Shown here: positions 15,401 to 25,901 of the stretch, piece by piece
Position numbering within the stretch: position 1 is the stretch's first letter
Layout of the letters: every line of letters starts with the position of its first letter
DNA from: Nipponacmea schrenckii
Lineage: Eukaryota > Mollusca > Gastropoda > Lottiidae
Reading direction: 5' to 3'
DNA: 64,000 bases
Assembly (NCBI GenBank): GCA_030562195.1
Contig: JAUJPP010000003.1
Span: forward strand, 45,080,602 to 45,144,601
Notes under the pieces: generated by a model
Database searches by the model: none
What the model was told of the DNA's origin: nothing
Seen by the model: the letters and a program-made list of their open reading frames with translations, nothing else
Position numbers and translations under genes: made by a program

Positions 15401-15622
15401 TTTTCTGCAAAATTTTGTTGTTTTAAACAGGAGACGTTTTGAAAAAACCTAATGAATAAATAGACATTTTAAACTATTGTTTGCATTTCATGGCTAGTGC
15501 AAGTTTAAAAAAAATTGAAATCATGCTCTTGATCTCCAATAATCCAATACAGTATATCAATAAAGATGAATTAACAAATATTATTCCATTTCTTTCAGAT
15601 AAATCATTTATTAACAAGCTAA
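489..15622 (+). CDS. TMF1: TATA element modulatory factor 1 (golgin TMF/ARA160), 24 coding exons
   Basis: TMF1 is a Golgi-associated coiled-coil tether that binds Rab6 (established for the family). Exons: 489-624, 992-2803, 3055-3128, 4701-4733, 5843-5946, 6619-6736, 7135-7190, 7728-7798, 8107-8203, 8623-8708, 9049-9110, 9252-9316, 9653-9809, 10218-10310, 10544-10598, 10712-10813, 11194-11386, 11679-11748, 11877-11969, 13603-13719, 13949-14098, 14694-14819, 15100-15210, 15599-15622. All junctions are GT-AG and phases agree, giving 4005 nt and 1334 aa. The N terminus begins MSWWSAGW and contains KALDIQDGEES, as in vertebrate TMF1 (MSWF..., VLDIQEEE). Residues about 46-650 are low-complexity, Ser/Asp/Glu-rich and probably disordered. 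Residues about 675 onward are coiled coil, including EEGEKLSKQQLQSNNIIKKL, NQELSQNVSSTTRPLLRQIE and, in the C-terminal TMF domain, RYNAILQMYGEKVEETEEL. It is longer than human TMF1 (about 1090 aa) mainly through exon 2. The first ATG fits the family start. Confidence 0.97.
3478..3920. repeat. Foldback element with long imperfect inverted arms in TMF1 intron 3
   Basis: The left arm (about 3478-3597) and the right arm (about 3839-3920) are inverted copies. Both read ATATTTGGAAAG, then GTAGTTCA(A/G)TCATACCA, with ATTTGGACAGATAT at the outer end and GAATCCAC(C/T)AAAC in the middle. The left arm carries extra sequence. The centre is unrelated to either arm. There is no coding capacity, so this looks like a non-autonomous foldback or MITE-type element. 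Target duplications were not resolved. Confidence 0.6.
5030..5400. repeat. Decayed partial copy of the 172-bp tandem-core element
   Basis: This lies in TMF1 intron 4. It contains GGGGTGTATATTGTAATTGCCC followed by CCGTCC, then about two degraded units with ATGGATTCTTTTGA and TGTCATTATGAAG, the same unit as the larger array in intron 19. An old, truncated member of that family. Confidence 0.6.
6195..6520. repeat. Minisatellite, unit about 20 bp, in TMF1 intron 5
   Basis: Roughly fifteen imperfect copies of a unit close to TGTAGATCTGACTGTGTGT run head to tail. Variants differ mainly in the spacer between the GTAGATCT cores. It is non-coding and intronic. Confidence 0.85.
12060..13447. mobile_element. 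Tandem-core non-autonomous element(s), unit about 172 bp, in TMF1 intron 19
   Basis: Eight imperfect units carry ACAATTCTTTATGGATTC, TGTCATTATGAAGATGATCC and GATGATCGGATAATTTTTCA at spacings of about 165-176 bp. A head motif TTTTATACGCCCACAAG followed by a degenerate CCGT run sits at about 12306-12400, between unit two and unit three. The end motif AGTGGGCGTATATTACCTTG, then TCTGGCAAGCTATCTTT, closes the array at about 13447. This architecture (short terminal domains, tandem core, ACGG-type microsatellite, no protein) resembles molluscan pearl-like elements, which have been tied to Helentron-type transposition. The internal head suggests one element inserted into another, or loss of the first end. 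Confidence 0.75.
14207..14300. repeat. Short internally deleted relative of the GCCCAC-end element
   Basis: In TMF1 intron 21, AACAAGTGGTTGCATAGCAA runs into AATACGCCCACTTTAAA and ends at TTTGGGCGTATG. Both terminal motifs of the tandem-core family are present with no core units between them. A similar left end occurs at about 19276-19325 in ATP5PD intron 1 (AACAAGTGGTTGCCTAGCAA, ATACACCCACTTTAAA). Confidence 0.55.
14881..14952. repeat. Nested hairpin, MITE-like, in TMF1 intron 22
   Basis: The outer arms are TTTGGAGTAGATATATATA and TGATATATATACTCCAA, inverted with small mismatches. Inside lies a second hairpin, ATATCAGGA / TCCTGATAT with an 8-nt loop. The total is about 72 bp and non-coding. 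Confidence 0.6.
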
Positions 15623-17545
15623 TGGTAATAAGTTTATAGTATATTGGTGCAATATGTGAAAATAATTATGTGGGATATAATTTTATATATTGGTTTTAAT
15701 TTGGATGTGAGGTTATGACATAGGATGAGCTTGGTGCTTCAAAATCAACTCTGAATTTTATTCAGTAGTGCTGCCTAATCGTTGTGCTATGTCAGCTTTG
15801 CAGTTTTGATGGGAATATGTACACCAATGAACAATATCTTTAGCTTGGGCTACTTAAGTTTGTGCTAGAACTTAGAGCAAACTGGAGCTAGATGAACTGA
15901 TATAATAATCTATAGCTGACATTTTAGATAATTTACAACCATCATACTGTAAACTTGGTCGATTGTGAACAAGTTTGGCATTACTAAAGTTATGGGTTAA
16001 ATTCAGATCTGTAACTTGAGCTGAGTTAATGTAAATTCTTTTGTGTCAACTGACTTTTACTTGGATTGTTTCACTTGAATTATAATCTGATCATCACATT
16101 AATCCATATTACTTTTGTTAAACTCTACTTTTAATTGGAAGGGGACCAAATAGGTGTTAGTAAATCATGGGTGTTAATATTGTTCAAGGGATTTAGTCAT
16201 AGATATCTGAGAAGAGAACCACCTTACCATGAGCTTAGATTGGAAATAGTGGTGATGGAACCAGAAAATTATAAAAATTACTTTGTTAGTGTTATTCTCT
16301 GGAACTACAGAAGAAAAGTTTAGAAATTAAATATCAATAATCTGTTTATTTATAAAACTATTTTATAATTCTAATATAAGCTTATGTGTAATATAAAAAG
16401 TGTTATATAGGGCGGGTAGGGTTGCCTACCCTGGAAAATATAGCTTAGTAAATAAATTATCAAATATATAGAAGACAATAAAAATTAGCTATTTACAATT
16501 GATGCATGTTAACATCTTGATATTAATAATCTAGCACAATAATTGAATCTGTTGTATTTAAAACCTGAAACCTCAAGGTAAATTATGTGAACTCGACCCC
16601 TATTGTTGCTGTGTATCTTTTGTTATTGTATATAAAGAATATTATTTATAATTACAAGTGAAATGACTGTGATGTTTGAAATGAGGATTTATTCTTTAAT
16701 AAATATAGATGAATGAATGTAGTTTTCTCAGTTTATAACTGGATATTGAAATGATTCATGAATAACATAAAGGTAGTTTGCCAGACAAGGTAACATTTGC
16801 CAGAATGAACAGAATGTTCAATAAAACAAATTGAAACAGATTTCAACCTTTTCCACATGAGGATATTTCAATATGGGCATATAAAAAGTTCTAAGACTAA
16901 CTACATGTATATTATATTTAGGCTAGTCTTTCAATTCTTATAAAATTATGGGAAAAGTTGAAGAAGTCTAGCTGTTCTTCTTTAAAATTTGTCTGCACAG
17001 ACAATTACTGATGTATTAGACCCACCCTCAGCACGAACCTCAACACCAACTCTATATTTTTTTATACATGATTATGTAATCAATGTTCCAAAACAGGTAA
17101 TGTCTTTCAAGTTTTCATGTCCAATATATGAGCTTGTAAGTAATAAGATTCATTATGATTAATCCTGACACCAATGGCCCTCACACCCACATCCCTCACC
17201 CCCCCCCCCCCCCGACACCCATGTCCCATGCATTCTGGTTGGGAACCACAAATATAAAAGATCATACTAATTTTTACTTCAATAGTATTAAAACTGTATT
17301 TTGCAAAAGAGGATAGAAGGGAAATGGCAATTAAAAATTATAATGTAGGCATAGAAAATTTCTATTTGTAGGGAATATGTGATATTCGTACATTCTAGAT
17401 CTTTTGATCAGCGATGTCTGTCAAAACTGAAATATCTCCTAATTAAAAAACATCCAAGATCTCATAAAACTTTTCTTTATTGGCATCCTCATAGTTCTTA
17501 TTCATTCTAATTTAATATATTTTCTACAATTCCAACAATTTAACT
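15623..17545. other. TMF1 3' UTR and the tail-to-tail spacer to ATP5PD
   Basis: No conserved coding region is seen. TMF1 3' UTR probably occupies the left part. An AATAAA lies near 16697, and a 7-bp GC-rich hairpin (GGGTAGG/CCTACCC, 4-nt loop) is at 16414-16431. A worn copy of GCCAGACAAGGTAACA and a GGGCATATAAAAA end at about 16775-16890 mark an old tandem-core element remnant. A C15 homopolymer lies near 17195. On the minus strand AATAAA at 17476-17481 is a good poly(A) signal for ATP5PD. Confidence 0.55.
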
Positions 17546-20500
17546 TTAGGCCTTTTTCGACATTGCAAAAGGATTTGTATCATGAGTAGCATATTCCTCA
17601 CATCCAGCTGGTTGGGCTGATTTGGTATGAGGAAAACATGTTGGTCTATTTTCAGGGTCAATAGACATCTTAGGGAAGAAATAATAGTACATCTCAGTAT
17701 TCATTTCTTCTAGTGGTGGAACTAAATGAATATTGTCCAACTGAAATCAAAGAAAAGTCACAAATCAAGTCAGATTCTTGACCACAGCAAGAGATGAGCC
17801 ACTTTCTGGTAATTAAAACTCATTCCCTAATTTTATTGATTTCCTAATTAGACTTCAAGAATTGATTATGGCCATGAAGCAGTTTCAATTTAAAATGCAG
17901 ACATTTAAAATGCAGGTTACTTACAACATATTTTGAAATCTCTGTTGTTTCCACCATTTCTTTCTTGAATTGTGCTCTTTTTTCAGCCTAGGTTAATGAA
18001 TAAAAATCATAATTTATCATTAATAACACAGTAATATCAATATAATAGAGCTGTGAACAGCACCAAGTCCTTTTTGTATTTCAATAAATTTTATAGACAT
18101 TTTGGACTCTATTCCTATATCCTATAAGTCCTATATCACATATCAGACCATTACACCATCTATGGTTTGATTTCATTGAAATGTGCTTGAAATCAGCTTT
18201 CCAATCATGTCTTAAGTTTTTTAAAGATATTGTTTCTGTTAAGTTCTATTATTTAATTCCTCCAGGAGAATTGTAAACGAATTATGCATTTATCAACCCT
18301 TCTTATCCGTAACTGATCCCAGCCTAATCTAAGATCTCATTAATATGCATTATCACACCAAATTTCATTCAAATCAGATGAAAACTGTAGTCTTTATCAC
18401 ATTCACAAGCTAATTTTGATCTCTTCTGACTAATTCAATGGCAATTACTCAAAAAGAGCTCACAGAAAAATGTCAATATCAACATGTTCAAGATTTCATT
18501 AATAAAACCAATCACACAAAATTTCATTCAAATCAGATAAAAACTCTAGTCTCTATAGCGTTCACAAGCCAATTTTTGACGTGTATTGACTAAGTCATGG
18601 GCAATAACTCATACTGGTGTGTGATGTGCTATTTAAGGAGTCTGCATTGAAGCATCAAAAGCAAACTTGTCAGTGTCAAAGCTTTAAAAATGTTCATATT
18701 TAAGTTTATATAAATGTTTTGCCCAGTATAAAGGATAAATCACATAGGCTATTTTGTTTAAAGACTTACTGATAGTTTTTCCTCTTCTTCCAAAGCCTTG
18801 ATTATATTATCTTTATCTTTAGGATAAGGCACCTCAACTGATGCATACTAAAATAGAAAGAAAGGCATTACATAAATATTCAAATGCAGTAACTGACTGT
18901 TGGCTGTATAATTCAGTAAATTTATAATAGTATGGTACCCATAAGTTACTTCAAAGTGAAACTAAATAGGTTTTAATGTTTTTAATTATTTTTATTGTAC
19001 TCTCACTTAGTCTTCACAATGAAACTCTTCAACCCAACTCTAAGAACCCTTTATAATATGATAATGTAAAGGTGAATTTCTGTATCTGTAAAAGAACTTA
19101 CTGATTTTTCAAACTGATCTATCATTTGTAAAGAACCCAACGCATTTCTGTAGAAATTAAAGTCAATCTTGGGTAAACTTTCAGGATATTTATTCAATCT
19201 AGACAAAAGAAAAAGATAGGGTTAAATAATATACACCTACTGGCAGCATTGAATTTGAATAATATATCAAGCAATAACTAAAACAAGTGGTTGCCTAGCA
19301 AGATACACCCACTTTAAAATATATTTTCGGTTTCGGTTTCGGACTTAGTGCAAGTGCAATAACTCAAAAACAGTAGTTAATTGTCATTTGCATGCATATT
19401 TATTTGTTCTCAGCTGTCAAAGTAAAGCGGGTTATAATCAGGTTCTGAATTTATTTATTTGCATTGCAGTTTTTTGCCCTTTGGGACGAAATAGCATAGT
19501 AATTTATAATTTTGTGGAGCAGTTTGTCGCCAACAAAGAATAACAACAAGTTGACAAAACAGAGACCTTAAAGGGATAATAGGCCTTCGAACGAACATAA
19601 AAATTTAAGTTCACTCAAATTTGGACAATAACAGTATATATCCATCAGTAGACTTACCTATACATCAAAATCCCTCTAAAATCCGATAAATCCCCAAAAT
19701 AAAGTAGTTAATCATAAAACGCTTGAGCCATCCATCAAGCGATTTTCAAATCGTGTAAATATATAGGGAAGTAACTCTAACATGTGGGTTTTCACGCGTC
19801 CTTGACACCTACTATTGAACTGCACAATGTTTTAGCGTTGATTTACCAGACTCTTTTATTCTTAAACTGAATGGAATCGTCGCTGGCTCACTTTTTTTTA
19901 AAATTCCGAGTATATTTTTATTGTGGCTTTTTAAAATTTGGTAAAGTGTGGGATGCATACTTATTTAACTAATAGTCAATATTAAACACAAATATAAGCC
20001 GTAGGACGAGTGTATTCTAGCGCCTATTATCCCTTTAATTTTCAGTGCTAAGTTTATTCTAAGATAGTGTCTCTACTGTACTTAGGCCTGCATGTAAACT
20101 CTTTATGTATTTCATTAACAGACTTTTTGTGATTTGTAAATAATCTTTGAAGTTGAACTGTTAGTGTTGAAGGACATCGCTAACTGTGAAGCAATACCGG
20201 TTATTTCGAACTCTGAATATTCATTATTATACTGTAATCACTATAATTAAATTCTTTCAATGATAGTGATTGTCATCGTAATATGCCCATATTTGTAATG
20301 ACAGGTGTCGTCAGGGAGGTCAATAAGAGAGCTGTGCCTTCTAGAATGATTACAAGCTAAAAACTAAATACATTCCCTGGAACAAAAACAATAACTAACT
20401 AGAATTGCTTACAATTATGAACGTATTTCGAGAGCCTTAAAATATTATGTAGGCTAAATTTGCAATTACCTACATCTAGACAATATATTGAATATCATTT

Positions 20501-23500
20501 GACCTAGTTTTCAAAGTCATAAAATAATTAGGTCACACCTTCCGTAACGGTTAATGATGGCGAAAATATGAAAATTATCAATTTTTGCTGTATTTAAGTA
20601 CACTTATCTCTATGAATTTTTTAAGTAAGCCAAATTAAAAAAATATCTACTCGTAGACAATATATTGAATATTATTTGACCTAATTTTCAAGGTCATAGA
20701 TTAAGTGGGTCACACCTTCCGTACCCGTTAAAGTGACCTAATTTTGAAAAAATCGAAATTTAAATAATTCGAAAGAAAATACGAAATTTGAAAATCGGTC
20801 TCCAATAAAAGGTAGATAATGATCCATTGTATCTATGTGCTAAATTTCATCAAAATCGGTCTATCAGTAGTGTCTGAATTTCGGATTTAAGAATTGTAAC
20901 GAAAATTCAAAATGGCGGCCGATATGGCAGCTTGACCTAATTATTTAGGTCAAATCAATTACTATTGACAAGTTATTTATAAAACAGTTTTCACTTTTCA
21001 CCTAGCAGTTATAGACCGGAAGTTACGTAATTACGTCATTTGAGGCTAAACCGGAAGTGGAATTTTTTTTTCACATTTTTTCAAAAATTATAAACATATC
21101 GCCTATCAACTGGTAAAGTTTCAAAATTTTACCATTTATATTAAAGGAGAAATCACGGTCTGAAATTTTTGCCGATGACCCTTGAATATTGAATTGCAAA
21201 TCGTGGGTAAAATATTTAACCTAATTGCATAAAACCTATAATTGTTAGTTGACAAATACATTGAAGTTTTCAAATCTGAAAATCCGGTCAAAATCGAACT
21301 GAAAATAAACTTGCTAAAGCAAAAAAACCTCAACTTCCGGTTCTCACTTCCTGTCAGAGATAGAACTTCCGTTTTTGTTTTATTTGATAATAGAAATCAT
21401 TCTAAGATCAACTGTAGATTTAGAATTTCTGCACCTTTTACCAGTTTGTCTGCAAACTCATCCAAGAATTACAAAAAAAAAAAAAAAAAAAAATAAAATA
21501 ATCCGAACGATTACAATACGTTTTCGCCAAAGTCGAAATACGTAATAATAAACATTCATCAAGAAATCATCTCTCTTTAATTTGTGCCTGATAGGGTAAA
21601 TCAGGGCAATTTCGCGTGATGGGATAATATCGCGCGTTCATTTTTCCAGACCGTTTGCGTCATATTTAATGTAATAAATTTGACTTTAACTGTTCGCACT
21701 GTTACTCCGTATGTTTACATCCTACCAAGGGATTCCCCTGATACATCATGCACTTGATATTGTATACAGTGAAACGCGAGTTCTGATTGGTAAATAGACT
21801 TCCGTTATCTACGGGTTTTACCATAGACGTGGGTAAGTACCGTTATAGTTTTTTATATCACTGTGTGAAGTTAACCACCTGCTCGTCACAATATTTGGTG
21901 TTGATAAAAAAAAATATAAGATTAAGTGTCTAATTTTAATAATTTTGATGGTATTTTCATTCCAAAATATTAGTTATTTGTTCTTTTTACAGACACGAAA
22001 TTACCCCGGGTCAAAATAAGGCATAGGGGTAATTTCGTGCAAAAATAATTTAGTGAATCCATTATTTATTTTCAGCTGTGATTATTTAAGCAAACTTTAA
22101 TTTGTTGTATAAAAGTAATTAACAATCAATATGTTACATTATTTATCTATTTTATTTTTTTCAATTTCAGAAATGCCCCGTAATTATATTAAAGATAGCT
22201 TGCCAGGCAAGGTAACATACGCCCACTGGCAGCATTGAATTTGAAAAATAAATAGAGCAATAACTCAAAAAACATTCACTGAATTAATATTGAAGTTAAG
22301 GGCAAAAACTCAAAAACTTTTCATGGAAAATTGTCAAATAAGAACTTGACCACCATCTTATCTATTTCAATACTCATACCAAGTTTCATCAAATCTATTA
22401 AAAAATTGTAGCTTATTTTGCACCCACAAATATTTTTGACGCAATTTTACTAAGTCAAGGGCAATAACCCAAAAACCATGTGTTAAAAAAAGTAGGGCTG
22501 TCGGAAATAATCGATATATCGCGATACGAGACACCTGGAAGCAATATATCAATATTGATCTGAGCGTATCGATTATCGACATATAGTTAAAAATAGAACA
22601 TTCTAGTATTATAATAACTGTTACCCTACTTTCACTTTTCACATGGCAGACCGTGATTGTGGTTGTCATAATTTTCACGACAATCAAAAACTTTTCTAAA
22701 CGTTTTAGAAAGTGTACCTGCAACACCCGTTCCCTCAGAACATGTCTTCAGCGTGCCTCCTGTCTGCTCAAAGATCTTGTCTTTAGCGATCTAATGTTGA
22801 CAATTTAATTTTTTTGAAGAAGAACATTTTTGATAACTCCAAATTTACAAAGTCAATATGAAAGTGGTTGGCTGTTTTTTTTCTTTGTGTTTATCATTTG
22901 TTATGTGCCAAATATTTATTTAAGTTATGATCAAGTTGTTTCAAAGTCTTCATTATCCCATAAGGTGCAGAAGAGCAGGACATAAATCTCCATTTCATTT
23001 ATTTATGATCAACAAAGAAAGTTGAATAATAATTATTTGATATTGTTTTAATGTTTATAAATGAAAGATAATCATTACTTACACTATTTCTATGTAACTC
23101 TCATTAAGTTTTAATGGGATAGTTATATAGCATGCATAACAGATCTGAATTTGCTAAATACAATCAACTGTAAGACATTTCGCAATATATCGCAATGCGT
23201 ATTGCAAATAGAGAGGTGTATTGCAATATATCGCAATACGATTTCTGGCCGCAATACACAGCCCTAAAAAAAAGTCAGAAATTCAAACTAATGTTTTATC
23301 AATTCTGATGCTTACACCAAGTTCCATCAAAATCCTTCGAAAATTAAAGCTTCTTATTGCAACCACAATAGAATTTTGAAGCAATTTTACTAAGTAAAGG
23401 GCAATAACTTAAAACAATTCATTGAAAAACTGTCAAATTCAAACTTGACTGAGGCCTAATCAATTCCAAAGCTCACACCAAGTTTCATCAACATCCTCTG

Positions 23501-25901
23501 AAAATTGGAGGATTTATTGCATCGAAACTAAAATTTTGACAAGATTTTTCTAAGTCAAGGGCAATAACTCAAAAACCGTTCATGCGATAATTTCCATTTT
23601 CGAACTTGACCAAGATATCATCAATATATACATGTATACCAAGTTTCATTAAGATCAGATAAAAACTGTAGCCTCTATTGTGGATACAACCCAAATTTGA
23701 CACGTTTTTACTTAGTCAAGGGCGATAACTCAAAAACCGTTCATGCGATAATTTCCATTTTCGAACTTGACCGAGATATCATCAACATATACATGTATAC
23801 CAAGTTTCATTAATATCGGATAAAAACTGTAACCTCTATTGTGGATACAACCCAAATTTGACGCGTTTTTACTAAGTCAAGGGCAATAACTCAAAAACCG
23901 TTCATGCGATAATTTCAATTTTCGAACTTGACCGAGATATCATCAATATATACATGTATACCAAGTTTCATAAAGATCGGATAAAAACTGTAGCCTCTAT
24001 TGTGGATACAACCCAAATTTGACGTGTTTTTACTAAGTCAAGTGCAATAACTCAAAAACCATTTATGCGATAATTTCCATTTTCGAACTTGACCGAGATA
24101 TAATCAATATATACATGTATACCAAGTTTCATTAAGATCGGATAAAAACTGTAGCCTCTATCGTGGATACAACAAATGTGGACGGACCGACGGACGGACG
24201 GACGGACAGGGGCGACGGCAATATACGTCCACATTTCCATGTGGGCGTATAAAAATATCAACCAATCCCTGCCATCGATACATGTATTAAAATACAGTGT
24301 AAATGAAGGACTTGGATATATCATTTAAGGGGGTTGACAACCCTAAACCTATGTACAAAAAATAGGCGATTTTAACAACTTCTTTTCCACCTATCTGAAA
24401 TATTTAAATATCAATGGAAAGAGGGGACTTTCAGCTATCCAAAAATATAAAATTTATTTCTTTATGACATTTCAACTTTGAGAAATAGGGTATGAAAGAT
24501 GAACGAAAAAAACGTCAATTATTCCCTTAAAATTAGCATATCTACTAGACTATTTAATATAGAAGGTTGAAATTTTGCACTACGCAAGTCTACATATATC
24601 TCCACAAAATTACGTTGGCTTTTTGGAAAATTTTGTTTTGTTCTGAAGATATTGATAGAAATCAAAAATTTGGGAGTGCATTTACGAAAAATTGAATTTT
24701 GAAAAAACTATTCATTTTATAAAAAAAAGCCAACGTAAAGTTATAGAGGACATCGTAAGCTTTAGCTGAAGCCAAAGTTTGTAAAAATCGGATAAATTGT
24801 AAGTGAGATATGCTTTTGGAAAAATGGCAGTTTTTTTCAACATTTTGCAAACACATGTAAACCTTACGTAATTAACGATCATGTTGTTAAAAGATTTTCT
24901 TTCATGCTGTAGAAATCTTTAAGCACCTTTTAGGCATCGATATGCACCGATATCCACATAATTGGAGTGCTAAAACAATGGATTAGCACATGTCAAAACC
25001 CTTCCACCCACCAATCATAAAATTTTCTCTGTTTACATGTGACGTAATGATTTATGGGACATCAAGTGACTTCTGGATTCCCCCGATACACAAACTCTTA
25101 CTTCGCGTGCCGATATTATCAATAACTGACCGGCAAACGTAGAGAATGTTTATTTAGCCGATGACGTTGTAATCACAAATGTCAACTGACAACGTAATTT
25201 GTACGTCTACATAGAGGAATACCCCGTTTTGTTCTATAAATAGATTATCTTCACGGACAGATATGACACGAACTACTGAAGCGATTGAGCTAAAATTTTT
25301 CATACATGAGTTTTTTTTAATGTCAAATAGAATGGATATTTACTAAATGCGTTTCTTGATTGAAATACACTTCGAACGATAAGGTTGTCAACCCCCTTAA
25401 CTCGTATATTATTAGTAAAACGTGGAGCAGGCTATAATTATGTTACAATAACTTAACTGTGTGAAATTACCATTTTACCCCTTCTAGGGCCTAGATAACA
25501 ACTAGGCAGGACTTCCATGATGGGCATACAACTAGAGCACTAGACTACTTTTGTAACATCCTGACAGCAATATAATTTCAACCACCATATATTTCGTCTA
25601 ATTGTGACATGAGAGAATGATAAAAAAACTGATCGGTGAGTAAGCAGAAACAAGGTATAAATTGATAGTTGACAAAACGGAGACACCAGTTTTAACATTG
25701 GTACGTCCTTCTAAAATCTCCATCATTCTCAAACTGTTTGGCACAAGAAATGAAAGATTAAATAACAAACCTATTAATATAGATATCTGATCTTTGTTTC
25801 AAAATCCTAAAAGGATCAACTTGATTTGGAGGTACACGTTCTTTGAAGGCTGCCCAATCTACCACAGATTTCCCAGCACGTCTAGCTGCGGTCGAAGCCA
25901 T
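17546..25901 (-). CDS. ATP5PD: Mitochondrial ATP synthase subunit d, 5 exons
   Basis: This is a peripheral-stalk subunit of mitochondrial F1Fo ATP synthase, linking the F1 head to the membrane sector. Exons in transcript order: 25771-25901, 19102-19198, 18770-18847, 17925-17987, 17546-17740. Phases agree and give 564 nt, 187 aa. The N terminus reads MASTAARRAGKSVVDWAAFK, matching the family's (T/V)(I/V)DWxxF motif near residue 15. It continues with a short helical region (LNKYPESLPKIDFNFYRNAL, then MIDQFEKS) and a charged helix containing EEEEKLSAEKRAQFKKEM. Invertebrate subunit d proteins are of similar length (about 170-190 aa). The first intron is 6.6 kb and heavily invaded by transposons. 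The gene is head-to-head with KCTD5. No separate cleavable presequence is obvious, as is usual for this subunit. Confidence 0.93.
18180..18640. repeat. Decayed tandem-core repeat (163-bp type) in ATP5PD
   Basis: Two to three eroded units contain AATTTCATTCAAATCAGAT(A/G)AAAACT(G/C)TAGTCT and GGGCAATAACTCA, the same unit as the larger array at 22.2-24.2 kb. No intact ends are present. Confidence 0.6.
19568..20038. mobile_element. TTAA-flanked MITE (family 1) in ATP5PD intron 1
   Basis: Both ends read TTAAAGGGATAATAGGC in inverted orientation, 17 of 17 matching. If TTAA is the target duplication, the terminal inverted repeat is 13 bp (AGGGATAATAGGC) and the body is about 463 bp. TTAA targets are characteristic of piggyBac-type transposases. 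No protein is encoded, so it would be non-autonomous. Confidence 0.8.
20398..21546. repeat. 1.15-kb dispersed repeat, copy A (ATP5PD intron 1)
   Basis: This is nearly identical, base for base and in the same orientation, to 27096-28244, with about a dozen differences seen by eye. It begins ACTAGAATTGCTTACAATTA and ends AAAGTCGAAATACGTAAT. An A-run of about 20 near 21472 is followed by a 50-bp unique tail. Two internal modules (TAGACAATATATTGAATAT, then GACCTA(G/A)TTTTCAA(A/G)GTCA, then CACACCTTCCGTA) repeat at about 20472 and 20657. The near-terminal motif ACGTATTTCGA occurs inverted at both ends. No convincing protein is encoded. Element class unknown. Confidence 0.85.
21994..22039. repeat. 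Perfect 14-bp hairpin
   Basis: CACGAAATTACCCC at 21994-22007 pairs perfectly with GGGGTAATTTCGTG at 22026-22039 across an 18-nt loop. It sits in ATP5PD intron 1 between the 1.15-kb repeat and the tandem-core element. It may be one end of an element whose other side (GGGCAATTTCGCGTGATGG near 21603) is only loosely similar. Confidence 0.6.
22493..23266. mobile_element. Degraded hAT-type DNA transposon with 8-bp target duplication
   Basis: The ends are TAGGGCTGT and ACAGCCCTA, with subterminal CGATATATCGCGATACGA-like and ATATCGCAATACGA-like sequences inverted to each other. It is flanked on both sides by AAAAAAAG (22485-22492 and 23267-23274), an exact 8-bp duplication, the hallmark of hAT transposition. 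The sequence on either side rejoins the tandem-core unit that it interrupts. At 774 bp it is far too short for an autonomous element. Confidence 0.88.
22714..22855 (+). pseudogene. hAT transposase C-terminal dimerisation remnant
   Basis: The plus strand encodes VPATPVPSEHVFSV, matching the conserved (I/V)PATSxPSERVFS segment of the hAT C-terminal dimerisation domain. After a frameshift it reads NVDNLIFLKKN, matching the terminal ENVDxLxFLxKN segment. The block between the two is shortened and out of frame. The BED zinc finger and catalytic core are absent. This supports the hAT assignment of the surrounding element and shows that it derives from a coding copy. Confidence 0.75.
24325..25400. 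mobile_element. TTAA-flanked MITE (family 2) in ATP5PD intron 1
   Basis: The outer 18 bp, TTAAGGGGGTTGACAACC, are perfectly inverted at the right end (GGTTGTCAACCCCCTTAA). Taking TTAA as the target site, the element is 24329-25396 (1068 bp) with 14-bp terminal inverted repeats. No transposase-like reading frame is present on either strand. It is likely mobilised by a piggyBac-type enzyme encoded elsewhere. Confidence 0.83.

Larger units (their letters stand above)
22190..24255. mobile_element. Tandem-core element with ACGG microsatellite, about 163-bp units
   Basis: It starts with AAGATAGCTTGCCAGGCAAG and ATACGCCCAC, and ends with ACGTCCACATTTCCATGTGG then GCGTATAAAAA. Units contain GGGCAATAACTCAAAAACCG, TTCGAACTTGACCGAGATAT and AAGATCGGATAAAAACTGTA. 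The last four copies (about 23550, 23714, 23877, 24040) are nearly identical, while earlier ones are more diverged. A short (ACGG)n run lies at 24182-24208 just inside the right end. The layout matches pearl-like or Helentron-related non-autonomous elements of molluscs. It is interrupted by a hAT insertion at 22493-23266. Confidence 0.8.

Noticed and set aside
17190..17212. C homopolymers near 17195, 28905 and 36406 as functional G-quadruplex sites
   Set aside because: Single unbroken C-runs are common simple repeats and give no evidence of function.
21242..21496. 84-residue open frame also present at 27940-28194, and a 65-residue minus-strand frame in both repeats
   Set aside because: They lie in the twin repeat, end in the A-run as poly-Lys and show no protein-like composition or differences concentrated at third codon positions.
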